NCBI GenBank assembly: GCA_965215765.1
Contig: OZ244118.1
Coordinates: forward strand, 62,001 to 126,000
DNA: 64,000 nucleotides
Origin: G965212025 sp965215765
GTDB taxonomy: Bacteria; Pseudomonadota; Gammaproteobacteria; Poriferisulfidales; Oxydemutatoraceae
Reading direction: 5' to 3'
Under the pieces are notes generated by a model. It was given only the letters and a program-made list of their open reading frames with translations, was not told the DNA's origin and did not search any database. Shown in pieces: positions 17,296-26,825 of the stretch. Within the stretch, counting starts at the first letter, position 1. Each line of letters opens with the position of its first letter. The position numbers and the translations under genes are program-made.

Positions 17296-18049
17296 CGCGA
17301 AACTTCTGGCGGGATTTTTTTGCAACCTTGATTCCTTGCTTGCTGCAAAACAGGAGAATCTGGTCAAGCTGTCCGGCATCGGCTCAGAGACCGCAGAAAG
17401 TATCGCCAACTACTTCAAGCAGGAGCACAACCGCGCTTTACTCAAACAACTGTTGAGGCACGTGCGACCGAAAGAGACGCAACGAGATGGCAGGCTGGTC
17501 GGGAACTCATACGTATTTACCGGACGCATGCAAATACCGCGAAGAGAAGCCGTGGCCCGACTGGAAAGGCTGGGCGCGACTGTAAGCAACTCAGTCACTG
17601 TAAGCACCACCGCTTTGATCGTGGGCGACAAGGTCGGGGAGAAAAAATGCGACCGAACCGAAGAACTGAACGTCCCCACTGCAAGCACCACCGCTTTGAT
17701 CGTGGGCGACAAGGTCGGGGAGAAAAATCACGACCGAACCGAAGAACTGAACATCCCCACTGCAAGCACCACCGCTTTGATCGTGGGCGACAAGGCCGGG
17801 GAGAAAAAATGCGACCGAACCGAAGAACTGAACATCCCCACTGCAAGCACCACCGCTTTGATCGTGGGCGACAAGGCCAAGTCAAAAAAATGCGACCGAG
17901 CCAAAAAACTGAACATCCCTATCATGAATGAGAGTGCTTTTAACACTTTCCTGGAAGCCGAAGAAAAAAGCGTGGGCAAAGAAAAACAGGTGCCTAAAAC
18001 ACAAAGCCCGCCCCCCCTCCACTTGGCTTTTAGCCACCTTTTTGCCTGA
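17296..18049 (+). pseudogene. Second copy of the ligA 3' third, with expanded repeat
   Basis: The sequence returns to ligA codon AKLLAGFF and runs through HhH and BRCT to the same Lys/Pro-rich tail. It has no adenylation domain. The frame is open, extending back to 17102 through the ligA tail in another frame, so a stand-alone HhH-BRCT protein could in principle be made. The BRCT is interrupted by four 27-residue repeats. Most likely a non-functional duplicate. Confidence 0.85.
17602..17925 (+). repeat. 81-bp in-frame minisatellite, four copies, in the ligA 3' duplicate
   Basis: Units start at 17602, 17683, 17764 and 17845 and encode STTALIVGDK, then a Glu-Lys-Lys and Asp-Arg-Thr-Glu stretch. 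The intact ligA has one diverged copy of this unit (STTAFIVGDKV), so expansion followed the duplication. Confidence 0.9.
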
Positions 18050-18227
18050 CAACAAGTCTCGACCCGAAACCAGGCACTCCCGTCAACGCGCACAGACGGC
18101 AATCCATGGATCATGTTGAATGACCTGCGGCTTCTGAGTTCGAAAGGGCGGCAACGGGAAGCCTTGGTGCATCTGCCCAGTGCCTCATGGTGACGCGCAG
18201 GCGGGCTTACCTTCTCCAAGATGATGA

Positions 18228-18500
18228 GGTTGTCACGGAATACGAAAAATCATTGACGCTCGAGACAGGGGTCGCATTGCACGACATGTCGCATGCGGCC
18301 TGAGTTCGAACATTTGGTTCCCGTATTCAGTTTTTTGTTTCTGCGTCGCGGGTGCGGTTTTTGCGGAGCCAGAATCTCCCGGCGTTATCCGGTCGTTGAA
18401 CTGCTCGCCTTGCGCGTGACGTCTGCTCTCGCCTTATCTTTTATCGGCTCAGCGCTTTTATTGCCGGACTTGTTGATGGGGCGTACTTTGATCTGTGAAG
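18228..18500 (+). pseudogene. pilD internal fragment, copy 1 (inverted relative to pilD)
   Basis: Matches the pilD codons from VVTEYEKSLTLS through the zinc-finger region to the LLMGWTLIC segment, but lies on the opposite strand and 5 kb from pilD. The frame is broken. It is flanked by copies of the ligA 3' trailer. Confidence 0.85.
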
Positions 18501-18839
18501 CAAGGGACTGAGTCTCCCCACCATCCCTGTCTGATGACCTTCGATTCAGACACACGTAAGAAAATTGCGTCAACGCTCACAGACGGCAATGCCTGGCTTA
18601 TGCAACTAAAACACAAGAAACCGAAACCCTCCGACTTGGCATTTAGCCACCTTTTTGCCTGACAACAAGTCTCGACCCGAAACCGGCACTCCCGTCAACG
18701 CTCACAGGCAGCAATCCCTGGCTCATGTTGAATGACCTGCCGGCTCCTAGTTCGAAAGGGCGGCGGCGGGAAGCCTTGGTGCACCTACCAGAGCGCACGC
18801 TTGGTGACACGCAGGCGGGCTTACCTTCCCCAAGATGAT

Positions 18840-19112
18840 GAGATCGTCACGGAATACGAAAAGTCATTGACGCTGTCAAGGCAGGGGTCGCATTGCACGA
18901 CATGTCGCATGCGGCTTGAGTTCAAACATTTGGTTCCCGTATTCAGTTTTTTGTTTCTGCGTCGCGGGTACGGTTTTTCCAGAACCTGAATTTCCCGGCG
19001 TTATCCGGTCGTTGAACTGCTCGCCTTGTGCGTGACATCCGCTCTCGCCTTATCTTTTATCGGCTCAGCATTTTTATTGCCGGTCTTGTTGATGGGGCGT
19101 ACTTTGATCTGT
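18840..19112 (+). pseudogene. pilD internal fragment, copy 2
   Basis: Same pilD segment as at 18228 in the same orientation, with independent substitutions. It is preceded at about 18620-18720 by another ligA-tail fragment, so ligA tail and pilD piece travel together as a repeat of roughly 500-600 bp. Confidence 0.85.
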
Positions 19113-19330
19113 GAAGCAAGGGACTGAGTCTCCCCACCATCCCTGTCTGATGACCTTCGTTTCAGACACACGCAAGAAAATTAAGTCAGCGAGCACAGAC
19201 GGCAATCCCTGACCTATGTTGAATGACCTGCCGGCTCCTGATTCGAAAGGGCGGCGGCGGGAAGCCTTGGTACATCTGCCTGAACGCACACGTGGTGACG
19301 CACAGGCAGGCTCACCCTCCCCAAGATGAT

Positions 19331-19607
19331 GAGGTTGTCACGGAATACGAAAATTATTGACGCTGTTGAGGCAGGGGTCGCATTGCACGACATGTCACAT
19401 GCGGCTTGAGTTCAAACATTTGGTTCCCGTATTCAGTTTTTTGTTTCTGCGTCTTGGGTGCGGTTTTTGCGGAGCCAGAATCTCCCGGCGTTATCCGGTC
19501 GTTGAACTGCTCGCCTTGCGCGTGACATCTGCTCTCGCCTTATCTTTTATCGGCTCAGCGCTTTTATTGCCGGCCTTGTTGATGGGGCGGACTTTGATCT
19601 GTGAAGC
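19331..19607 (+). pseudogene. pilD internal fragment, copy 3
   Basis: Third copy of the same pilD piece. The region between copies (19110-19330) is the shared spacer with an acacgcaagaaaatt motif, also present near 18555 and 19655. No functional reading frame. Confidence 0.85.
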
Positions 19608-19838
19608 AGGCAACTGAGCCTTCCCCACCCCTGTCCGATGATCTTCGTTTCTGACACACGCAAGAAAATTGCGTCATTCATTTGCTATTATCTGGCTCAG
19701 AGTTCGCTATCTTGGCAGAACAGGTAAAAATTGGAAGCGGCCCGTCTATCGAGAAACTTTGCTCCTCACAGAATCATGGAACATCAACCAACAAAGCTTA
19801 GGGGTTGCTCGTCTTCAACTTAGGAAACTGGCACAGAT

Positions 19839-21503
19839 ATGCCCGAAACTCACAAGAGCTCTAAAGCCAGTTCCGGTCGTGAAATCCTCATCCTTGGCGG
19901 GGGGTTTGCGGGAACCTATCTGGCTCGCTACCTGCGCAAAACCATTGCCGAGCGGGCGAAAGTAAGCCTCATAGACAAAAACAACTATTTTGTTTTTCAA
20001 CCACTTCTGCCTGAGGTTGCTTCCGGCACGCTGAACGCACAGGACGCGGTTGTGCCTCTTCGCGCCATTCTGAAAGACACGAGTTTTCGCATGGCAGAAG
20101 TGCGCAGTATTGACCTGGAGGCAGAAAAAGTAACGGTACTTCAGGGAAGAAAAAGACGCTTGGTTGATCTGAAATACGATCAGTTGGTGATTGCTTTCGG
20201 CCGTGAAACCAACCTCAGCATGTTGCCCGGCTTCACCGAGCACGCTTTTTCCATGAAAAATTTGGCGGACGCCTACATTTTACGTAACCATGTCCTGGAC
20301 TGCCTGGAAAGCGCAGACGTTACCGAGCACCCAAGTTTCAAACGCCGGCTTCTGACTTTCGTGGTTGCGGGAGGCGGTTTTTCTGGAGTCGAAACAGCAG
20401 GGGAGCTGGCAGAAATGCTTGAAAAGGCTCTGCCTTTTTACCCGAATATCAAGAGAGCTGAAATCAAGCTGCACATTATTCACAACGGGCCATGCATTCT
20501 TCCCGAGCTACCGGAAAGGCTCGGGCGTTACGCGCACCGTGTTCTGGGAAAGCACAAACTGGAAATAGTGCTGAACACCACCATTCAGTCGGCTACGCCC
20601 ACCCATGTAGAACTTGGTGACGGGTCGCGCCTGGAAACTTTCACGTTGATCACCACAGTGGGTACCGTCGCCAACCACCTCTTGAAAGATTTCCCCGTAC
20701 CGCTTATCCATGACAAGTTGCCTGTAGACAGCAATTTGCGAGTAAAGGGATACGAAAATGTCTGGGCCATTGGCGACTCCGCATTGATACCGCTGGGCAG
20801 CAAGGAACGCAGTTGGGCACCACCGACCGCCCAGTTCGCGCGCAAGGAAGCCTGTTGCCTGGCCGAGAATCTGGCTGCGACAATCAACAACAAACCCCTG
20901 AAAGACTTTCACTACGAACCCATCGGAAACATGGCATCCATAGGTAGTCGCAAAGGCGTTGCCACGATAAAGAATGTACGCTTCGCCGGATTTTTGGCAT
21001 GGTTTGTCTGGCGAGCTCTTTACCTGTTCATGATCCCCGGTTTTGCGACAAAAACTCGAATCATGTTCGATTGGATTTTGGATCTCATTCTGCCCCGTTC
21101 CATCGTAAAAATGCCACAAAGGGAAGCCAATGCCTGCAGAGGCATGCGTTTTGCCAAAGGCGACGTGATTTCCCGACCCGGCCAACTGGCGAGTGGTTTT
21201 TATATGGTGGTATCCGGCCTGCTGGAACTGGTGGTAGAAGACCCTGAAGGCGGCAAACCGTTCAGGCGGCTATTCAGACCGGGCGACCATTGGGGTGAGC
21301 GCGTGGTTTCCAGCAAAGTGCTGACTCGGGGAACAGTCACCGCACTCGCCGAAACTCGCACTCTGGTGTTAGGCAAGGAGGATTTTCTTTTTCTCAGAGA
21401 ATCTTTTCCGCCACTTGACGCATATTTCCAGGGCATCCCGGAATCTGATTACGCAGATTATCTTCATGTGGGCAAACAACCAGAGAAGCCCGACCCGCTT
21501 TAA
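19839..21503 (+). CDS. ndh: NDH-2-type NADH dehydrogenase with C-terminal cyclic-nucleotide-binding domain
   Basis: Type II NADH:quinone oxidoreductase of 554 residues. The FAD motif is LGGGFAG at about residue 18, the NAD motif VVAGGGFSGVETAG at about 174, and VWAIGD plus the AQFARKEA helix bind FAD and quinone. A hydrophobic stretch follows (FLAWFVWRALYLF, about 388), then a cNMP-binding-type beta-roll from about residue 430 (GDVISRPGQLASGFYMVVSGLLELV, PGDHWGE). The fusion implies that a nucleotide or another small ligand may gate the enzyme. It is normally about 430 residues in E. coli, so the extra domain is real. The start ATG has only a distant AGGA. Confidence 0.9.
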   Translation: MPETHKSSKASSGREILILGGGFAGTYLARYLRKTIAERAKVSLIDKNNYFVFQPLLPEVASGTLNAQDAVVPLRAILKDTSFRMAEVRSIDLEAEKVTVLQGRKRRLVDLKYDQLVIAFGRETNLSMLPGFTEHAFSMKNLADAYILRNHVLDCLESADVTEHPSFKRRLLTFVVAGGGFSGVETAGELAEMLEKALPFYPNIKRAEIKLHIIHNGPCILPELPERLGRYAHRVLGKHKLEIVLNTTIQSATPTHVELGDGSRLETFTLITTVGTVANHLLKDFPVPLIHDKLPVDSNLRVKGYENVWAIGDSALIPLGSKERSWAPPTAQFARKEACCLAENLAATINNKPLKDFHYEPIGNMASIGSRKGVATIKNVRFAGFLAWFVWRALYLFMIPGFATKTRIMFDWILDLILPRSIVKMPQREANACRGMRFAKGDVISRPGQLASGFYMVVSGLLELVVEDPEGGKPFRRLFRPGDHWGERVVSSKVLTRGTVTALAETRTLVLGKEDFLFLRESFPPLDAYFQGIPESDYADYLHVGKQPEKPDPL

Positions 21504-22222
21504 TCTTCATATAGGTTCGTGACGCGTGGGGCTTTGCACCGGCATTGGCGTTGTCATTGATCAGCTCACCACCTGCGACCAACTACCACAGCTTGCAAAA
21601 ACCGAAGCACCCAGATTTTCGCAGCCATCAGAAAAGCCTGACCCGCTTTAACCTCCATGTAAGTTCGTGACGCGCGGGGCTTTGCACCGGCATTGGCGTT
21701 GTCATTGATCAACTCGTCACCTGCGGCCAACGACCACAGCTTGCAAAAAACCGAAGCATCCGGATTTCCGCAGCCATCAGAAAAACCTGACCCGCTTTAA
21801 TCTTCATATAGGTTCGTGACGCGTGGGGCTTTGCACCAGCATTGGCGTTGTCATTGATCAACTCGTCACCTGCGACCAACGACCACAGCTTGCAAAAAAC
21901 CGAAGCACCAGGGTTTCCGCAGCCATCAGAAAAACCTAGCCCGCTTTAATCTTCATATAAGTTCGGGATGCGTGGGGCTTTGCACCGGCATTGGCGTTGT
22001 CATTGATCAGCTCGTCGCCTGCGGCCAACTGCCACAGCTTGCAAAAATCGAAGCACTTGGATTCCCGCAGCCATCAGAAAAGCCTGGCCCGCTTTAATCT
22101 TCATATAAGTTCGGGATGCGTGGGGCTTTGCACCGGCATTGGCGTTGTCATTGATCAGCTCGTCGCCTGCGACCAACTGCCACAGCTTGCAAAAACCGAA
22201 GCACCCGGGTTTCCGTAGCCAT
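21484..22222 (+). repeat. 149-bp tandem array (five copies) seeded by the ndh 3' end
   Basis: Units begin near 21484, 21631, 21780, 21929 and 22078. The first part is the last ndh codons (Glu-Lys-Pro-Asp-Pro-Leu-stop); the rest is intergenic sequence. Copies differ at scattered positions. There are no spacers of variable sequence, so it is not CRISPR. The last copy abuts the zapD 3' end. Confidence 0.92.
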
Positions 22223-22255
22223 ACGTTCACCACCCCGAGACGAAACTCTGCTCTG

Positions 22256-23017
22256 TCACAGGGAGCTCATTGCCAGCTGAAACTCAACAACCTGATCCGT
22301 GCTTCTGGGCTGCTGGGCATAATCAGAGATCTCCCTGAAATACAGATGCATGCGATGCTTTCCAACGCTGAATTCGGGAAACAAAGCACGTTGTTTTCGC
22401 ATTTTCAAGCGCAACATGGAAGGCGGCCTGGTTGCTGAAAACTCCTTGCTGAAACGACCGCTTTCCGTGCGCGCTTCTTCAAAATGCCCACTCAAGCGGG
22501 TCAGCGAAAGACTGCCGCTGATTCCTGTGTTCAGCTTCTTGAATGGCTCGTACCAACTCCGCATATCCCGCTCTTTTTCAACCTGGCTGGTGTGCAACCA
22601 GGATGAAAACACTGGAAAATCAAAGCTGCAAGTTCCGGTAGCCACACCGCTACGCAACCTGATCGCATCCCGCAAATAATGCTCCTGAACTGCGCGGGGA
22701 ATGAAGAACGCGTTCACTTGTTCTTGGGCTTCAGCAATCAGGCTCATTTGCTCAAGAGCTTTCCTTCGGTCAGCTTTTTTTCCTTCGCTGAACCTTTGCA
22801 AGGCGTCAGCCTGACTTTGCAAGGTAATGAGCAAAATGTTCTTGATATTGCTGCTGGAAACCAGCGAAGACAACTCTTGCAGAGCCTTGATTGTTTCCAA
22901 TTCCAAACCCTTACGCGCAATTAAGTTCTGCACCGCTTGTTGCAGATATTCGTAGCGCAGAAATATGCGTACCTTCGCGTCAACGGGGCACTCAAAAATC
23001 AGTGATTCACTGACCAT
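22256..23017 (-). CDS. zapD: Cell division protein ZapD
   Basis: Cross-links FtsZ filaments in the Z ring. The 253-residue sequence has the family start (IFECPVDAKVRIFLRYEYL), the helical middle with ERDMRSWYEPFKKLN, the SGRFSKEF segment and the C-terminal FPEFSVGKHRMHLYFRE beta region. ATG 23017 is preferred to the TTG at 23026; no strong ribosome site is seen. It follows coaE, the standard gammaproteobacterial order. Confidence 0.9.
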   Translation of the reverse strand: MVSESLIFECPVDAKVRIFLRYEYLQQAVQNLIARKGLELETIKALQELSSLVSSSNIKNILLITLQSQADALQRFSEGKKADRRKALEQMSLIAEAQEQVNAFFIPRAVQEHYLRDAIRLRSGVATGTCSFDFPVFSSWLHTSQVEKERDMRSWYEPFKKLNTGISGSLSLTRLSGHFEEARTESGRFSKEFSATRPPSMLRLKMRKQRALFPEFSVGKHRMHLYFREISDYAQQPRSTDQVVEFQLAMSSL

Positions 23018-23118
23018 TGCAGACAAAGTAAAGGCGATGCGGTTCCATTATGTTGACTGACAGAATGACTTCTCAATGACCCGGGCAAGAATGCCGATGA
23101 CATGGAAGCAGACAACGC

Positions 23119-23736
23119 TCAACAATCCCGGTTACTCTGCCCGAGCTTCCGCTTGTTCACCAGCAACTCATGAAGCTGATGAACCTGTGAGCGGAGTTTC
23201 TCCAGCCCTCCGTTGTTTTCTATCACAAAGTCCGCAACTTTCAACCGCTCACGGCGACTTGCCTGCGCTCGTAACATCGCAAGCGCCTCCTTTTTGCTAC
23301 ACAGGTCTCGCTGGCAAAGCCGCTTGATTTGCACGGCTTCCTCGCAATCCACAACTGCAATTTTTTCGGGAAAATCCGTCATCCCGCTTTCCACGAGCAA
23401 AGGAATAACCAGTACGCAGTAAGCCGAATCAAAAGCAGAAGCGATCTCTTCCATCCGAGCGCGCACCAACGGATGACATGTTTTGTCCAATTCACGCCTG
23501 CGCATCGGATCAGCCAGAATCATTTGCCGCAGACGAGGCCTGTTGATGTTTTGTTGTGCATCAAACGCTTCGGGACCAAACAACGACCTGACTTTGGCAT
23601 GGGCTTGCGTCCCGGGTTCGAGTAAGGACCGCGCCACGACGTCCGCATCAACTGTCGGCACTCCAAGAGCGCGAAAGAACCCCTCAGCTTCACTTTTTCC
23701 AGCCGCAACCCCGCCAGTCAGACCCAAACGCATCAT
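23119..23736 (-). CDS. coaE: Dephospho-CoA kinase
   Basis: Phosphorylates the ribose 3' hydroxyl in the last step of CoA synthesis. P-loop GLTGGVAAGKS at residue 5, VDADVVAR, the lid helix with HPLVRARM, and VIPLLVESG are all present in about 205 residues. The start ATG overlaps the pilD stop (ATGATG), so the two are translationally coupled. A long upstream frame extension lies inside pilD and is not credible. Confidence 0.95.
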   Translation of the reverse strand: MMRLGLTGGVAAGKSEAEGFFRALGVPTVDADVVARSLLEPGTQAHAKVRSLFGPEAFDAQQNINRPRLRQMILADPMRRRELDKTCHPLVRARMEEIASAFDSAYCVLVIPLLVESGMTDFPEKIAVVDCEEAVQIKRLCQRDLCSKKEALAMLRAQASRRERLKVADFVIENNGGLEKLRSQVHQLHELLVNKRKLGQSNRDC

Positions 23737-24614
23737 GAGAAAAAATACTGTGTGAAAGACCCTTGAGGATGCATGACAAGATGCACAGCACCTGCCACAG
23801 CCAACCACGGGCCAAAAGGAACCGCTTCACTACGCTTGATTTTGCCCATGCCAAGCAAAAAAAGGTTCACGCAAAGACCAGAAAGAGAAGCAATCAGAAT
23901 CAACTCCGGCAGAGCCAGCCAGCCAAACCAGGCACCAAGAGCTGCCAGAAACTTCATGTCCCCCTGCCCGAGCCCCTCTTTTTTGGTGACCAGAAAAAAC
24001 ACCCAGAAGACCAGCCTGAATGTCAGATAGCCTCCGATAGCACCGAAAATCGCAGACTCAGGTGACACAAACATGCCAAAACCGTTGACCAGCAGCCCGA
24101 CCCAGAGCAATCCCATAGTCAACTCATCAGGCAGGATGTGGTGCTCCAGATCAATAAAAGCCAGACAGATCAAAGTCCATCCCATCAACAAGGCCGGCAA
24201 TAAAAGCGCTGAGCCGATAAAAGATACGGCGAGCGCAGCGGTCACGCACAAGGAGAGCAGTTCAACGACAGGGTAGCGTCGGGAGATTCTGGCACCGCAA
24301 AAACCGCACCGGCCACGCAGAAACAAAAAACTGAACACGGGAACCAAATGTTTGTACTCAAGCCGCGTGTGGCATGTCGTGCAATGCGACCCCGGCCTTG
24401 ACAGCGTCAATGATTTTTCGTATTCCGTGACGACCTCTTCATCCTTTGCGTAGCCGCCCCAACGTGCGGCGAGCATCCGCGGCAGCCGCCAGATGACCAC
24501 GTTCAAAAAACTGCCGACTATCAGGCCAAGCACCATTATGGGAACCAGAAGTCCCAAAACCGAAAAGTGCAGTTCGTATGAACCCAGACCAAGGACCACT
24601 ACGGGCGCATCCAT
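23733..24614 (-). CDS. pilD: Prepilin peptidase PilD
   Basis: Inner-membrane aspartyl protease that cleaves and N-methylates type IV prepilins. The 293-residue protein has eight or so membrane segments, a cytoplasmic four-Cys zinc module (CTTC and CGFC), and the two catalytic aspartates in FIDLEHHILPD and GLGQGDMK. It looks complete. An internal part was copied three times to 18.2-19.6 kb on the other strand. Confidence 0.95.
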   Translation of the reverse strand: MDAPVVVLGLGSYELHFSVLGLLVPIMVLGLIVGSFLNVVIWRLPRMLAARWGGYAKDEEVVTEYEKSLTLSRPGSHCTTCHTRLEYKHLVPVFSFLFLRGRCGFCGARISRRYPVVELLSLCVTAALAVSFIGSALLLPALLMGWTLICLAFIDLEHHILPDELTMGLLWVGLLVNGFGMFVSPESAIFGAIGGYLTFRLVFWVFFLVTKKEGLGQGDMKFLAALGAWFGWLALPELILIASLSGLCVNLFLLGMGKIKRSEAVPFGPWLAVAGAVHLVMHPQGSFTQYFFS

Positions 24615-24911
24615 TTCGTCACCCGTGTCTTAAAAAAGTAGTGAACTGAAAGACATACGACAATGAAAAGCTTAATGGAAATGGCAGGGCTTTTCCGCCC
24701 AAAGCACGACTTCCGACCGAGATTGCCTTTCCTGTACGTCAGCAACCAAGCCTGCCCGACTATCAGCCCTAATCCCTGTCAAGGCTGGCCATCAAGACTG
24801 GCGTGGGCAGAAAGCCCCACCGCTTGGCGTCTGCCGATACCGTGCCCCTCTTTTGGGCGGCAACAGAGTCCCCGTGCCTGCACCTGTAAACCCGAGGTGC
24901 TTACAAAAAAG

Positions 24912-25973
24912 CTATAGCGCAAACCCCAAGCTGAAAATCGGCGTGTACATGCTGACAACCGTCCAGCCAACCAGCACTGAAACCACAATGACCATGGCGG
25001 GCTCCAGAATCTGCGTGGCATGCCTGGCGTAATCCCGAATTTTCTGCTCGTAATGCTTTTCTATATGGGCGAAAACCTTGTCCAGTCTTCCGGAACTTTC
25101 CCCGATGGCGACCATTTTTTCTACAAAAGGTGAAAAAAATCCCGTGTCGCTGATCGCTTTATGCAAACGGACACCACGTAACACATCCTCACCCAGGCGC
25201 TCCAAAGCCGCCCGATAGTGGATATGGCGAGCCGTTTCGGGCAACCAGGTCAGCGTTTCCCCCAATGGCATTCCCGACTTGTAGATCAAGTGCATGCAGG
25301 TCGCGAACTCGTAATAGACAGTCGCCCTTCTGAGCGCGCCAATTACCGGCATCCACCACACCACAGCGGCGAGATGCCATCTCAATCGCCAGTTTTTTTT
25401 GCACAGTAGCCAAATTCCGGTAATCAGCACCGCAAGAGCAAGCACAAACCAGCCTCCTTCCTGCGCAATGAAGTGGGCAACCTCCATGGTCAGACGCGTA
25501 TGCGCCGGAAGTTCGGCATTAAAACTGTGATAGATCTTTTCAAATTCAGGCACCATGACAGTCGCCAGAACCCAAAGCACGAGCAAGGACACCACTATCA
25601 GCAAGGTCGGATAAATCATGGCCTGCACAACGTCTTTGCGCATTTCTGCACGCCTCTGACGCTGCTCAACCAAGTGTTCCAGTATGGATTCCAGGTGGCC
25701 ACTCTTCTCACCAAGTACCACCATGCGAGACAGGATTTCATTGCCACGACCCAAGCGATACTGAAAACTTTCAGAAAGCGCCTGCCCTTTTTCCAAATCC
25801 AGCTGAACACAGGCGGCCAGCGCACGCAGGCGAGACTTTCCTCGTCCCTTTTGCATCAACTCCAAAGCCTGCGAAATAGGAATACCGGACTGAAGGAAAG
25901 ACAGCAACTGCGCCAAGAAAACAGTAACGTCAGCACCACTTGGAGTCGCCGTCAAAAAATATGCCTTGAACAT
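24912..25973 (-). CDS. pilC: Type IV pilus inner-membrane platform protein PilC
   Basis: GspF/PilC family. Both F-domain repeats are visible with their GEKSGHL and GESSGRL motifs, each followed by paired membrane helices. The protein is only 353 residues; the usual N-terminal cytoplasmic 40-50 residues before the QLLSFLQSGIPI segment are missing. ATG 25973 is used; TTG at 25985 is the only earlier option. pilB, normally directly upstream, is absent here. A gap of about 300 bp (24615-24911) to pilD holds no gene I can support. Confidence 0.88.
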   Translation of the reverse strand: MFKAYFLTATPSGADVTVFLAQLLSFLQSGIPISQALELMQKGRGKSRLRALAACVQLDLEKGQALSESFQYRLGRGNEILSRMVVLGEKSGHLESILEHLVEQRQRRAEMRKDVVQAMIYPTLLIVVSLLVLWVLATVMVPEFEKIYHSFNAELPAHTRLTMEVAHFIAQEGGWFVLALAVLITGIWLLCKKNWRLRWHLAAVVWWMPVIGALRRATVYYEFATCMHLIYKSGMPLGETLTWLPETARHIHYRAALERLGEDVLRGVRLHKAISDTGFFSPFVEKMVAIGESSGRLDKVFAHIEKHYEQKIRDYARHATQILEPAMVIVVSVLVGWTVVSMYTPIFSLGFAL

Positions 25974-26283
25974 TGCCAGCTTCAACTCTTGGCCGTTTCC
26001 GGCTTGCGCACAGTGTGCCGGTGAGGAATGCGGGAGAAGAAAAAACTGACCCTCATCTGATTGTCAGCTGCTTTGCTATGTGGTGCCGCGCGAGCAGAGG
26101 TGAAACAGCCATAGCGACACAGCAGTCAGACCAGCACTCTGCCAGACCGGTTCTTTCGCCTGATGGAGCTTCAAAATTTCCAAAAGCGCATCCTGTCCTC
26201 AGCGCGTGACGTGAAACGAGGTATTTCGGAATTTCACCACGTACCAGCGCACATCACTTCATTGCTTTTGATGAACGCTGAGC
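25974..26283. other. Gap where pilB would be expected; no gene seen
   Basis: In many gammaproteobacteria pilB lies between pilA and pilC. These 310 bp contain no Walker motif or other ATPase remnant in any frame I could read. Either pilB is elsewhere or it has been deleted cleanly. Confidence 0.5.
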
Positions 26284-26721
26284 TTAACGACAGCTTGACG
26301 GCAAATATTTCTTTTCCAGACCATTTGCCGTGGCCGGCGCACAGTCCCACCTCAAGGAAGTGTTATTGTTGGTCGGCGTGGCGGTGAGCGCGATTTTTTT
26401 ACCCTCGCTTTCGGTGCTGACCTCTGCTGTCAAAACCATGGTAATCGTGCCGCCATCACCAACTTGCTCATACTCAATCCCGGAAACATAGCGGGTCTCC
26501 ACAGTCCCGATCCCGGCCTCATCAACATCATCCGGGAAGCGAGCGTTGCTGATATAGAACTCCGAAACCGATATTTTTGCGGAAGAAGCCAGTTGCAGCG
26601 CCTCGCTGACTTTGGCTCTGATGGTATAGTCGAAGTACGCCGGGACAGCCAGAGAAGTCAGAATCCCAACGATTGCCACAGCAACCATCAGTTCAATCAA
26701 AGTGAACCCGTTTTTTCGCAT
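26284..26721 (-). CDS. pilA: Type IV major pilin
   Basis: A 145-residue prepilin. A short basic leader ends in Gly before FTLIELMVAVAIVGIL, with the conserved Glu at mature position 5, so it is a PilD substrate. The C-terminal pair of Cys (WDC and SSC) frames the disulfide loop typical of type IVa pilins. ATG 26721 is preferred, with GAGGG just upstream; the longer frame to 26751 lacks support. Confidence 0.92.
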   Translation of the reverse strand: MRKNGFTLIELMVAVAIVGILTSLAVPAYFDYTIRAKVSEALQLASSAKISVSEFYISNARFPDDVDEAGIGTVETRYVSGIEYEQVGDGGTITMVLTAEVSTESEGKKIALTATPTNNNTSLRWDCAPATANGLEKKYLPSSCR

Positions 26722-26825
26722 ATCCCTCAGTTTTTCGTTGCAATATTGCACTTTGAAGCAATGAACGCCCCCACTTTGGAAAATACTGACAGGCGGTTGT
26801 TTTCACCTTGCTTGCGGGTAACAAG

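Noticed and set aside
21484..22222. 149-bp array as a CRISPR
   Set aside because: Units are contiguous near-identical copies without unique spacers, they include ndh codons, and no cas gene is near.
24663..24917. 84-codon frame between pilD and pilC
   Set aside because: No start signal and no recognisable protein; overlaps the pilC end.
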